This document shows, in pieces, positions 32,931 to 40,708 of a stretch of DNA of 64,000 bases. The notes beneath the pieces are model-generated. The model was not told the DNA's origin. It saw only the letters and a program-made list of their open reading frames with translations, and did no database searches. Each line of letters starts with the position of its first letter. Position 1 is the stretch's first letter. This DNA is from CBDFLS01 sp965249185 (GTDB lineage Bacteria > Chloroflexota > Dehalococcoidia > Lucifugimonadales > Australimonadaceae), in contig CBDFLS010000002.1 of assembly GCA_965249185.1 (NCBI GenBank), forward strand, positions 1,364,001 to 1,428,000, given 5' to 3'. Position numbers and translations under genes: made by a program.

Positions 32931-33491
32931 CTAGCCGGGTTGCGGCGTACGGGCCTGGGCCCGCTCGGCGGCCAGCGCCACCTGGGGCATCGCGGCCTCG
33001 ATCTCGGCCCTGTCCACCCTACCCGCGAGCTCGGGCGCACCGGCCTCAGCCAGCATCTCGGGCAGCCGGGTCCGCAGCCGCTCCAGCGCCCAGGGGAGCG
33101 GCTCGCCATCGGCAACGGTATCGATATACATCTGCACCGGCGCCTCCTCGGGCGAGATGGTCAGCTTGCGCTCCCACACGCCCTTACGGTAATAGTGGTA
33201 ATGGGGCCTGCGGTGGTAGCAGTCGAAACGCAGGTGCTCGACGAGCCCGCCATGGCTATCGCCGAGCACGTGGATGCTCACCCCGCTGTCCATCACCACA
33301 CCGCCACGCTCCTCGAACTCCGCCATCAGCCCCCTGATGGCCGCGAGGTCGAGGACGCGGGCGTTGTCGGGGTACGCACGCAGCATTCCATCGGTGAGCA
33401 CGCGGGGCTCCACGCCAATCGTCACCGCGCCCGCCTCAATGTACTCCGTGCGCTCGGGTATCGGCGGCGTGAAATCGTGGTATACGGCCAT
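32931..33491 (-). CDS. Conserved protein of unknown function in catabolic cluster
   Basis: A 186-residue soluble protein from ATG 33491, with AAGGAG 5 bp upstream. It has no signal or membrane segment. Visible features are an N-terminal IEAGAVTIGVEPRVLTD strand region, a His/Tyr-rich RFDCYHRRPHYHYYRKGVWER segment that could bind a metal, and a helical C-terminus. No family is recognised. It lies 32 bp upstream of the cyclase gene and downstream of a Rieske oxygenase gene, all on the minus strand, so it may take part in the same pathway. Confidence 0.7.
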   Translation of the reverse strand: MAVYHDFTPPIPERTEYIEAGAVTIGVEPRVLTDGMLRAYPDNARVLDLAAIRGLMAEFEERGGVVMDSGVSIHVLGDSHGGLVEHLRFDCYHRRPHYHYYRKGVWERKLTISPEEAPVQMYIDTVADGEPLPWALERLRTRLPEMLAEAGAPELAGRVDRAEIEAAMPQVALAAERAQARTPQPG

Positions 33492-33580
33492 CTGGGCTCC
33501 TTCGCGGGTGGTCCCGCCAGAGCCGAACGCCCCAGAGCCTAACGCTATTGAGGGCACGGCCCGGGCCGGGAGCCGCCCGG

Positions 33581-34846
33581 CTAGCGCTGGGACGCGATGT
33601 ACTCCTCCGCCACCCGTCTCCCCGTCTCTCGCAGCAGGCGGCCGTCCTCGTCGGGCGTCGGCGCCGGGGGTATCCGCAGCACGCGGTCGTGGGAGTAGGT
33701 GGGGACCACCTCGCCCTCGTTCCGGAAGACGCCCCTGGGATCTTCATCGCGGCGGACCGCGTGGATGCCCCGCCTGATCATATTGCGCACCATGATCACC
33801 CCTCGGTCGGTGGTGGCCAGGTGCTCCATGCCGTGGATGGCGATGGGCCGCTGGCTCACCTGAGCATCGTAGTCGCCGGGGACGCGCTGGCGCTGTTCGT
33901 AGGGACGCTCCGCCTCCTGGCCGAAGCCGGCCTCTTCGCGACGCTCCTCGTCCCGCTGGGCGTACAAGAAGCTAAAGCGCATCGTGTGCGTATCGTCCAC
34001 CGGCACCCACCACTTGGTCAGCGTGGGCCGGCCAAAGGGCTCCCCCTGGGCCCGCCGCTCAATGCTCATGTCCAGGTCGGGGCCCGCCACCAGGTTCGGG
34101 AGGATGAACTCGATGATGAGCACCCAGACCATCTCGCCGCGCCTCCGCGTATCGACGCTCAACGTGCCGATGGGCGTCTCCAGGAAGCCCCACTCGGCGC
34201 GCCGTGCGAAGTCCTCGCTGAAGCCCATGTTGCCCGGAAGGCTGTGGAGAAAGAGGAGATGGGCCGGGTCCATGATGTTCTCGTGGGCCTGGAGCCAGTT
34301 GCAGGGCAAGACCGTCCCGGCGCTCGCCCGGTGCGGGTACCCTGGCTTGTCATACGCATCGAAGAGCGGGAAGGCGGGGCGCTTCTCCGGCGGGCCCATG
34401 TAGGCAAACACGAGCCCCTTGTATTCGTGCGTGGGGTAAGCGCCGTGGCAGAGCCGGTCCTTCAGCGTGCTCTCGGCCGGCTCGCCGGGCGTCTCCAAGA
34501 TTCTGCCGTCCACGTCGTAGAGCCAGGCGTGGTAGCAGCAACGGATGCCCCGCTCCTGGATCTGGCCAAACTCCAGCGACGTGCCCCGGTGCGAACAGTG
34601 GAGCTCCAGGAGCCCTATTTGGCCGGAGCGGTCGCGGAAGAGCACCAGGTCCTCGCCCAGTATGCGGACGGCCCTGGGCAGGTCCTTCAGCTCGTCCGAG
34701 AGGGACACGGGGTGCCAGAAGCGGCGGAGCCACTCGCCGCAGAGCGTGCCGGGGCCCACGTGGGTGAGCTCATCATCCTCGGGGGGCACGTCGCGGTGGA
34801 GGTACCCGCCGAAAGGGACGTTGAGGAAGGGAACGTTGGTGGCCAT
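33581..34846 (-). CDS. Rieske non-haem iron oxygenase, alpha subunit
   Basis: A 421-residue oxygenase subunit; ATG 34846 follows GAGG and is preferred over 34861. The Rieske [2Fe-2S] site is LHCSHRGTSLEFG (C-x-H) with CCYHAWLYD (C-x2-H). The mononuclear iron site is NIMDPAHLLFLHS (D-x3-H-x4-H). The length and long C-terminus resemble phthalate dioxygenase/vanillate demethylase-type enzymes. They need a separate ferredoxin reductase, which is not present in the window. It is followed by the unknown and cyclase genes and preceded by a GrdE-like gene on the same strand. The aromatic substrate is unknown. Confidence 0.9.
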   Translation of the reverse strand: MATNVPFLNVPFGGYLHRDVPPEDDELTHVGPGTLCGEWLRRFWHPVSLSDELKDLPRAVRILGEDLVLFRDRSGQIGLLELHCSHRGTSLEFGQIQERGIRCCYHAWLYDVDGRILETPGEPAESTLKDRLCHGAYPTHEYKGLVFAYMGPPEKRPAFPLFDAYDKPGYPHRASAGTVLPCNWLQAHENIMDPAHLLFLHSLPGNMGFSEDFARRAEWGFLETPIGTLSVDTRRRGEMVWVLIIEFILPNLVAGPDLDMSIERRAQGEPFGRPTLTKWWVPVDDTHTMRFSFLYAQRDEERREEAGFGQEAERPYEQRQRVPGDYDAQVSQRPIAIHGMEHLATTDRGVIMVRNMIRRGIHAVRRDEDPRGVFRNEGEVVPTYSHDRVLRIPPAPTPDEDGRLLRETGRRVAEEYIASQR

Positions 34847-34880
34847 ACTGCCTCGGTTCATGGCCGCGCCGACCGGCCGT

Positions 34881-36176
34881 CTACTCCAGCGCCGTCACCA
34901 AGTGGTTCATGCCAAGCAGATTGTTGGCGCCCACAATATAGCGGAGGTTGGTGTTGATCTCTCCTGCCGCATCCACGTCCTCGTGCAGCAGGCGCTCACC
35001 GCCGATAACGGTCTCCACGGGCGGCAGGGTCACCTGCTGCTCGCGGCTGCCCACGTTCACGATGGCGTCGGCCTCCGGGACGAAGGAGACGAAGCCGGGG
35101 TCCTCGTTGCCTCGGCCCACCTCCTTGAAGAGCAGCGTGGTCTTGATCCCCATCCGCTCGCACTTCTGGAGCGTCAGCATGCAGTCCAGCGAGAGGTTGC
35201 TGTCGCTGTCGCCGAGCACCAGCACGGCTTCGGCGCCCAGCAGCCGCACGAAGTTGGAGACGGCCCCGCTGACCCGCTCCTTGGCGACGGGGGTGCTGGT
35301 GTTGCCGCCGAAGAGGACGTAGCCCACGAAGGTCAGCTCCTTCCCGTGCCGGCGGCAGAGCTCCATGAGCACCTCGTTGTTCTGGTGGAGGTACAGCGTG
35401 GGCTGGGCAGTGGTGGCGACGCCCACGCCGACCATCAGCGCGCCGTCGAAGCTCTCGTTGGGATGGATCATGGTGCCGGTATGGATCTGCTGCAACAGCT
35501 CGCCGTAGAGCTGGGGCCGGGACGACTGGTAGATGCAGGCGACCTTGCGCAGCGATGGGTCGGAGGGACCCAGCCCGAAGGTCTCGACGCTGGAGGGCGC
35601 CATGCCTGCCGTGGCCACCCGGGCCAGGTAGGCGGCGACACGACACCCGGCCGCGTTGACGGAGCGGTGATACTCAAGCACCTTTGGCGTGCCCCACATC
35701 GATTCGACACCGCTCCCCTGAGCCGGGAAGAGGTCCAGGTTGGGCTTCAGGTCGAGGGTCACGTTGAGCAGGCGGCTGAAGGGAGAGAGGGGAGCACCCG
35801 GTCCGCTCATGTCCACGATGCCCTCCCGCCAGTAGGTGGGCTCGCCGGGCACGGCGTCTCCGGCGGTGACCACCGCGACCCCCGCCAGGCTGTTGGTCAC
35901 CCCCTGGCCCACGGTAGTGGGAGGGCCGATGAGGCCGGGGAAGACGGTGCCAGGTCCCTCCGTTTTCCAGCGGGGCTGGACGACGTCCAGGACGTGGACG
36001 ATCCTGACCGATTGGCCCGGCCTCACCAGGCCGATATCCACGCCTTCAAAGACGGGGTCTTGGAGCACCTGCCCCCGAAGCTCCACTTTATCGATGACCA
36101 GGGTGCCGTTGCGCAACTCGGTTTTCGGGCCGAAGTCCACTTCCGTCACCGGGTACGAAGCGATGTCCAGGCGCAT
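34881..36176 (-). CDS. Glycine/sarcosine/betaine reductase component B subunit-like (GrdE/GrdG type)
   Basis: A 431-residue protein from ATG 36176, preceded by AAGGAG. It spans the whole GrdE-type domain: an N-terminal MRLDIASYPVTEVDFG, GTLVIDKVELRGQVLQD, PTTVGQGVTNSLAGVAVV and ESFDGALMVGVGVATTAQPTL. A C-terminal half has GGNTSTPVAKERVSGAVSNFVRLLGAEAVLVLGDSDSN. In glycine reductase, GrdE is a proprotein whose cleavage makes a pyruvoyl group, and it works with the selenoprotein GrdB. No GrdB, GrdA or GrdC gene is seen here. The neighbours are a Rieske oxygenase and an MFS transporter, so the role may have diverged. Confidence 0.85.
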   Translation of the reverse strand: MRLDIASYPVTEVDFGPKTELRNGTLVIDKVELRGQVLQDPVFEGVDIGLVRPGQSVRIVHVLDVVQPRWKTEGPGTVFPGLIGPPTTVGQGVTNSLAGVAVVTAGDAVPGEPTYWREGIVDMSGPGAPLSPFSRLLNVTLDLKPNLDLFPAQGSGVESMWGTPKVLEYHRSVNAAGCRVAAYLARVATAGMAPSSVETFGLGPSDPSLRKVACIYQSSRPQLYGELLQQIHTGTMIHPNESFDGALMVGVGVATTAQPTLYLHQNNEVLMELCRRHGKELTFVGYVLFGGNTSTPVAKERVSGAVSNFVRLLGAEAVLVLGDSDSNLSLDCMLTLQKCERMGIKTTLLFKEVGRGNEDPGFVSFVPEADAIVNVGSREQQVTLPPVETVIGGERLLHEDVDAAGEINTNLRYIVGANNLLGMNHLVTALE

Positions 36177-36291
36177 GAGATTCTCCTTAGCCACCGGCAC
36201 CTATTCCGCCCGGGGTCCAGAGAGGGAGGGCGGACCGGCGCACGCATCTTAGCCCAACGGCAGGGATTTGCGTAGCACCGGCGGCCCCGGG

Positions 36292-37512
36292 TCAGCGCTC
36301 TTTGACCAGCGGCAATACCAGCAGCAGGACCCCCGACACCACCGCCAGGAACACCATGCCCGCCGTCAGGTCGCCCGTCGCATCCCTGAGCACCCCCAGC
36401 ACCCAGGGCCCGCCGAACCCGCCTATCTCGGCGGCTGCGAAGAAGAGGCCGGCGCTGGCCCCTATCCGGCGGGCGCCCACGGCCGGCGTCTCCATCAGGA
36501 CCAGCGTCATCACCGGCATCAGGGGGCTGCGCACCAGGCCCGAGATCATGACCGAGCTGACCAGCGCCGGCCCGCTCAGGAAGGCCAGGCCCAGAGTGGT
36601 CAGCGAACCCAAGGCGAGCATCGCGCCCAGGGCCGGCACCCGGTATCCATGCCGCACCAGACCCGTGACCAGCAGGAGCCCCAGCACGCCCGCAAGGGTC
36701 CCCGCGCCGACCCACGAGCCGGCCTGGGAGAGGGTCATGCCGCCCTCCTCCAGGAGCGTCGGCAGCCAGCTCGTCAGTCCGTGGTTCAGCAGGAAGGCCG
36801 CCACCGACAGTACCAGAATGACCTGGACGTTCCGGACCCGCAGGAGCTCCAGGAGCACTCCGAGCCCCGCCGTCTCCTGGGCCTCCGAGCCCTCACCGCG
36901 CCTCGTCTCAGCACCCGGCGTCTCCCGGGCCAGCAGCCACCAGGCGGCCGCGACCACCAGCAGCACCACGCCGTAGACCAGCGAGGTGCCCCGCCACGAG
37001 CCGGTCAGCGGCACCACCACGCTGGCCGCCGTGGTCAAGGACAAGGAGATGCCGACCAGGGGACCCGTGGCGTAGAGCCCCGCGGCGACCCCGCGCTCGC
37101 TGCCCTGGAACCACTGGGCCACCACCTTGGGCGCGCCGATGGAGATGACCGGTCCCCCCACGCCGAAGAGCGCCACAGCCAGGAAGAGGGTCCAGAAGTC
37201 CACGGCCAGCCCGCGAAGGACCAGCGACAGGAAGATGACCAGGATGCCGATCATGATGGACCGCCGCGCGCCCAGCCGGTCCACGAGCGCGCCGAGAGGC
37301 GATGCGGTCGCGATATACACGAGCTGCCACGCGCCCAGCACCAGCCCCATCTGCCCGCTGTTCATGCCCAGCTCGTCCCGGATCGGCTCCACCAGCGGCG
37401 GGAGCGTGCCCACGGTCAGCCCGAAACACGCGTACACGACCCATACCAGCGCCAGCATGCCCCATCGGGCGCGAGGCTTCGACGCTAGGGTGCCGGTGAA
37501 TGGTCTGCTCAA
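36292..37512 (-). CDS. Major facilitator superfamily transporter
   Basis: A 406-residue protein starting at TTG 37512, with about 12 hydrophobic segments. The MFS motif A-like loop ASPLGALVDRLGARRSIMIG lies between helices 2 and 3. The first helix is MLALVWVVYACFGLTVGTLP, and a charged central loop (AETRRGEGSEAQE) separates the two six-helix halves. MFS proteins of this kind move small organic anions or sugars by proton symport. The gene lies within a minus-strand catabolic block and is probably the uptake system for the compound being degraded. Substrate unknown. Confidence 0.9.
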   Translation of the reverse strand: MSRPFTGTLASKPRARWGMLALVWVVYACFGLTVGTLPPLVEPIRDELGMNSGQMGLVLGAWQLVYIATASPLGALVDRLGARRSIMIGILVIFLSLVLRGLAVDFWTLFLAVALFGVGGPVISIGAPKVVAQWFQGSERGVAAGLYATGPLVGISLSLTTAASVVVPLTGSWRGTSLVYGVVLLVVAAAWWLLARETPGAETRRGEGSEAQETAGLGVLLELLRVRNVQVILVLSVAAFLLNHGLTSWLPTLLEEGGMTLSQAGSWVGAGTLAGVLGLLLVTGLVRHGYRVPALGAMLALGSLTTLGLAFLSGPALVSSVMISGLVRSPLMPVMTLVLMETPAVGARRIGASAGLFFAAAEIGGFGGPWVLGVLRDATGDLTAGMVFLAVVSGVLLLVLPLVKER

Positions 37513-37580
37513 GGCTTAGCGGGTCCGCGAACGCAAAAATCGGGGGCGCTGGTAGGCAACGCGGTGCGGGGCCGGAACCG

Positions 37581-38444
37581 TCAGAGGGCCACCTCAGCCA
37601 GGCGGGCCACCTGGTCGAGCTCAGGTACGCTGGGCCAAAGCACCAGCTCGTCCATGCCGATTTCGGAGAGCGCCTGGAGAGCGCCCCGGACCGCTTCGGG
37701 AAAGGAGAGCGCGGCGCCGGTCATCTGGTCCGCCGCGGGCCCCATGAACCGATAGTAGTCGCGGACGGTCTCGGCCCCACGCTCGGCGGCGCCGGGGCCC
37801 AGCGCGAAGTACGCGCCCCCGACCAGCCGTGGCGCTCCGCTCCTCCCCTCGGCCGCCCAAGACTCCTGGGCGATCCGGTAGAGGCCGCGCACCTGTTCCG
37901 CATCGGTCCCGCTGGCGACGTAGCCGTCGGCCCAGCGGCCCACCCTTGCCACGGCTTCGGGCGCGGTGCCGCCGATGAGCAGCTCGGGCCCACCCCGGCG
38001 CACCGGCGGCGGGCCCACCGGGCCCACCCCCTCCCCCACCGGCTCCCCGGCCCAGATGCGCTTCATCAGCGCTAGTTGCTCCTCGAACCGCTTGCCCCTG
38101 CCCTTCAGTTGTCCGGGCGCGGCCTGAAAGTCGTCCGGCCTCCTGCCGATGCCCAGCCCGAGGGTGAAGCGTCCGCCCGACAGCGCGTCGAGGCTGGCCG
38201 CCTGTTTCGCCAGCACGCCCGTGGTCCGAAGGGGGGCCAGCAGCACCATCGTCATCAGGCGCACCCGCACGGTCACGGCCGCCGCCGCGGCCAGCGTCAC
38301 CATCGGCTCGTAGTTGGGATAGACCACCCGGTCGATCAGGCCCAGGCTGGAGAAGCTGCTCTCGTCGGCCCGCCGGGCCCAGTCCAGGATGAGGTCCCCG
38401 CCCACGCCTGGGATGGCGGCTGGAAGACCGATGCCGATTTTCAC
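37581..38444 (-). CDS. LLM-class flavin-dependent oxidoreductase
   Basis: A 287-residue bacterial-luciferase-like protein starting at GTG 38444, with GGGAGGTG upstream. Family signs are GIGLPAAIPGVGGDLIL, then TTGVLAKQAASLDALSGGRFTLGLGIGRRPDDF (typical of F420/FMN luciferase-like monooxygenases) and GGPELLIGGTAPEAVARVGRWADGY. It uses reduced FMN or F420, and which one cannot be told here. It ends 68 bp before the MFS gene and likely belongs to the same catabolic block. Confidence 0.9.
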   Translation of the reverse strand: MKIGIGLPAAIPGVGGDLILDWARRADESSFSSLGLIDRVVYPNYEPMVTLAAAAAVTVRVRLMTMVLLAPLRTTGVLAKQAASLDALSGGRFTLGLGIGRRPDDFQAAPGQLKGRGKRFEEQLALMKRIWAGEPVGEGVGPVGPPPVRRGGPELLIGGTAPEAVARVGRWADGYVASGTDAEQVRGLYRIAQESWAAEGRSGAPRLVGGAYFALGPGAAERGAETVRDYYRFMGPAADQMTGAALSFPEAVRGALQALSEIGMDELVLWPSVPELDQVARLAEVAL

Positions 38445-38481
38445 ACCGCACCTCCCCGGACGCCGGTCATGGACCGAGGGT

Positions 38482-38961
38482 CTAACGAGAACGAGGCGCT
38501 TCGTTGAGCCTCCTCAGCCCCTCCAGCACATCGCTCCGGTGCCTGCTGATGGCCAGCTCGTGGCGGAAGACTCCCTGGACCGTGCCTGCTTTGTCGATGA
38601 GAAAGGTGACTCGCTTGGTTGGCCCGATGCCGAAGCCCCAGCGCCGGTGCACACCGTAGAGCTTCGTCACCGACTTGTCCACGTCCGCCACCAGTGGGAA
38701 CGGGAGCCGATGCCGCTCCTTGAACCGGCGGTGGCGCTCCGCCGGGTCGGTGCTGACGCCGATCAGGAGGGCGTCTTGCTGCTGGATGGCTTCATAAATA
38801 TCACGGAAGCCACAGGCCTCCCGCGTTCAGCCGCTGGTAAAGTCCTTGGGGTAGAAATAGAGCACCACAAGCTTTCGGCCCGCCCACTCGGACAGGTGAA
38901 AACGGCTGCCATCGTCCAGGGGCACCGCAAAGTCCGGCGCGCTGTCGCCCACCTTTGGCAT
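38482..38961 (-). CDS. bcp: Selenocysteine-containing Bcp-type peroxiredoxin (in-frame TGA at the catalytic position)
   Basis: The minus-strand frame from ATG 38961 to TAG 38482 is 160 codons and is uninterrupted except for TGA at 38829-38827. Translating it as U gives MPKVGDSAPDFAVPLDDG, LVVLYFYPKDFTSG-U45-TREAC50GFRD and then the full Bcp C-terminus (LIGVSTDPAERHRRF, FPLVADVDKSVTKLYGVHRR, RVTFLIDKAG). In E. coli Bcp, Cys45 is the peroxidatic and Cys50 the resolving residue, so the TGA stands exactly where the catalytic thiol belongs. A hairpin follows the TGA at once, and selB is encoded at 55162-57027. Both sides of the TGA are well conserved with no other lesion. The protein would reduce hydroperoxides. 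The alternative is a single C-to-stop mutation. Confidence 0.8.
38802..38825 (-). promoter_or_regulatory. Candidate bacterial SECIS hairpin
   Basis: Starting one nucleotide after the TGA, CGCGGGAGGCC-TGT-GGCTTCCGTG folds into a stem of about ten pairs, with one bulged G, one G-T pair in the middle and one at the base, and a 3-nt loop containing GT. Bacterial SECIS elements lie in the coding region directly after the UGA with a G/U-containing apical loop. The loop is about 12 nt from the UGA, nearer than usual. Confidence 0.55.
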
Positions 38962-39081
38962 GAGAAGGCACCTCCCCAAACGAACTGGCACCGAGGTTAC
39001 CACAGCGACGCCCGCGCCGCCCTTCGCGGACGGGGGGCGAGATGCGCCGGTTGGACACGGAACGGAGGGAGTTGAGCTTAG

Positions 39082-39663
39082 CTAGCCCTCGAGCGCCAGC
39101 CTGAGCTTCCGGAGGGCGATGCGCTGCAGGCGCGAGACGGGCATCTGGGAGATGCCGAGGCGGTGAGCGATCCGGATCTGGGAGAGGTTCGCGTAGAACT
39201 TCAGGTGGATGATGGTCCTCTCCCGCCCATCGAGACAGCGGAGCGCGTTCTTCAGGTCCAACCGGTCGGCGAGCCCCTCGAACTGCGGGTCTTCGCCACC
39301 CACGCTATCGAGCAGACCGGGGCCGTCCTCGCGACCATTGGGGCTGAAAAGGGTGTCCAATGAGAGGGGCCTGCCATAGTTCCTGACATCTATGGTGTCG
39401 TAGATATCCTCTTCCGAGAACCCGGTGGCCTCCGCGATTTCGGGGATGGTGGGGCTGCGGCCCAGGAGCTGCGTCAGCCACTCATCGGACCGCTGCGCCT
39501 CCAGCTTCTGCCGCTGAAGCTTTCTGGGCACCTTTACCGCCCAGCCATGATCGCGGAAGTAGTTCTTGATCTCGCCAACGATAGATGGCACGGCGAAGGC
39601 GACGAAGTTGCTCCCTGGCTCCGGATCGTACTTCTCGATGGCTTTGACGAGGCCGACGGCCAC
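39082..39663 (-). CDS. SigB/SigF-type sigma factor lacking its N-terminal region
   Basis: From GTG 39663 the 193 residues match group 3 sigma factors. They show the end of region 2 (VAVGLVKAIEKYDPEPGSNFVAFAVPSIVGEIKNYFRD), region 3 (VPRKLQRQKLEAQRSDEW, EIAEATGFSEEDI) and region 4 with a helix-turn-helix (LSQIRIAHRLGISQMPVSRLQRIAL). The usual first 60 or so residues, including region 2.1/2.2 that binds core RNA polymerase, are missing. Immediately upstream is the terminator hairpin of the preceding gene. Either the gene was 5'-truncated by a deletion or it is an unusual short form. Promoter recognition is doubtful. Confidence 0.75.
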   Translation of the reverse strand: MAVGLVKAIEKYDPEPGSNFVAFAVPSIVGEIKNYFRDHGWAVKVPRKLQRQKLEAQRSDEWLTQLLGRSPTIPEIAEATGFSEEDIYDTIDVRNYGRPLSLDTLFSPNGREDGPGLLDSVGGEDPQFEGLADRLDLKNALRCLDGRERTIIHLKFYANLSQIRIAHRLGISQMPVSRLQRIALRKLRLALEG

Positions 39664-39668
39664 GAACG

Positions 39669-39703
39669 AAAACCCCCGCCTGGTGGGCCGCCAGGCGGGG
39701 GTT
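39669..39703 (-). terminator. Strong intrinsic terminator
   Basis: AACCCCCGCCTGG (39671-39683) pairs perfectly over 13 bp with CCAGGCGGGGGTT (39691-39703), with a 7-nt loop and TTTTCGTTC on the minus-strand 3' side. It closes the gene at 39746-40504 and abuts the truncated sigma factor start. Confidence 0.8.
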
Positions 39704-39745
39704 GAAGAGCCGCGGAATGCGTTGGCTGAGTGGGTTTCGAGAGGC

Positions 39746-40504
39746 CTAGGTCCGCTGGGCCTCGGTGTCCGCTATCCGGCGCTCCAGCTCTTGGACCGCC
39801 ACGAACTCCTGGTCCAGGAGCTTATAGCACCGTTCCATGTACAACTGGGCCAGGGTGGTGCCGGTCTCCGATACGTCGTGGGCGGCGGCGCGCACCCGCT
39901 CGACCCAGTACTGCTCCGGCAGCAGCGATTGAAGGGCTTCCAACGAGGCGTCCGACTCCTGGGCCAGGTCCTCGTCCTTCCGGTCGATGGCGAAGCGTAC
40001 GGTGCCCACGAGCCGCGAGAGCTCCCCCAACCGGTCGCGCTCGCTCAGAAGCTCATACACCACCCGCTGCACGTCGGCTCCGGCGGACTGCTCCTGCTCA
40101 AGCCCGGTCACGACCTCCGGCTGGACGCCGATGTGGTCCTGGTAGCGGCGCGCGTAGGCCTGAACGGCCTCATTGGTCTCCTGGATCGCCAGCCCCACAT
40201 CGGACATCGCCAGGGTGCCCCCGTAGACCAGGTCATCCTGCCGGAGCCGCGCCAGCCGCTCCAGCCGCTCCACCCCCTCCACCACCTCCGGCAGGGGCGG
40301 CGCCGCGAAGGTGGAGATCTCGCCCGCCTGAGCGCTGCCGAACTGGGCGGCCAGTAGCGGAGGGATGTACTTGCCCATGTCCATCTGAATGGGCAGCGTG
40401 ATCACGTAGGTGGCCACCACCTGCTGCGTGTCCCGAGCGTGAAAGTAGAGGAGGGCGTGCCCGCGGGGGCGCTGAGGGTCCCCCATCTCAAAAGTCAGGT
40501 CCAT
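39746..40504 (-). CDS. Conserved protein of unknown function
   Basis: A 252-residue protein from the ATG at 40504; in-frame starts at 40534 and 40561 are possible. It begins MDLTFEMGDPQRPRGHALLYFH, continues with a beta-rich segment (VVATYVITLPIQMDMGKYIPPLL) and has a long helical, acidic C-terminal half (LAQESDASLEALQSLLPEQYW, LAQLYMERCYKLLDQEF). There is no signal peptide, membrane segment or known motif. It is divergent from the antiporter operon. Codon use matches its neighbours, so it looks like a resident gene. No family recognised. Confidence 0.7.
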   Translation of the reverse strand: MDLTFEMGDPQRPRGHALLYFHARDTQQVVATYVITLPIQMDMGKYIPPLLAAQFGSAQAGEISTFAAPPLPEVVEGVERLERLARLRQDDLVYGGTLAMSDVGLAIQETNEAVQAYARRYQDHIGVQPEVVTGLEQEQSAGADVQRVVYELLSERDRLGELSRLVGTVRFAIDRKDEDLAQESDASLEALQSLLPEQYWVERVRAAAHDVSETGTTLAQLYMERCYKLLDQEFVAVQELERRIADTEAQRT

Positions 40505-40708
40505 ATGCGCTCTCTCGTTTAGATACCTGGCCATTATAGGCGCATGGGTGGAGCGGCGCATCCGCGCCAGCGCGCTCCCCCGCTCCTTGACATGCCCAGC
40601 TACCGCCCTTACGCTGGCCCAAGCCCACGCCCTCTGTCACCAGGCCCCCTTGGCTACGTCCCGCGCCTGTCCCCCGGCACCACGGATGCGACCCTTGGGG
40701 AGACTGCC

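Noticed and set aside
34881..36176. Complete glycine reductase operon
   Set aside because: Only the GrdE-like gene is present; no GrdA, GrdB, GrdC or GrdD and no TGA-interrupted frame beside it.
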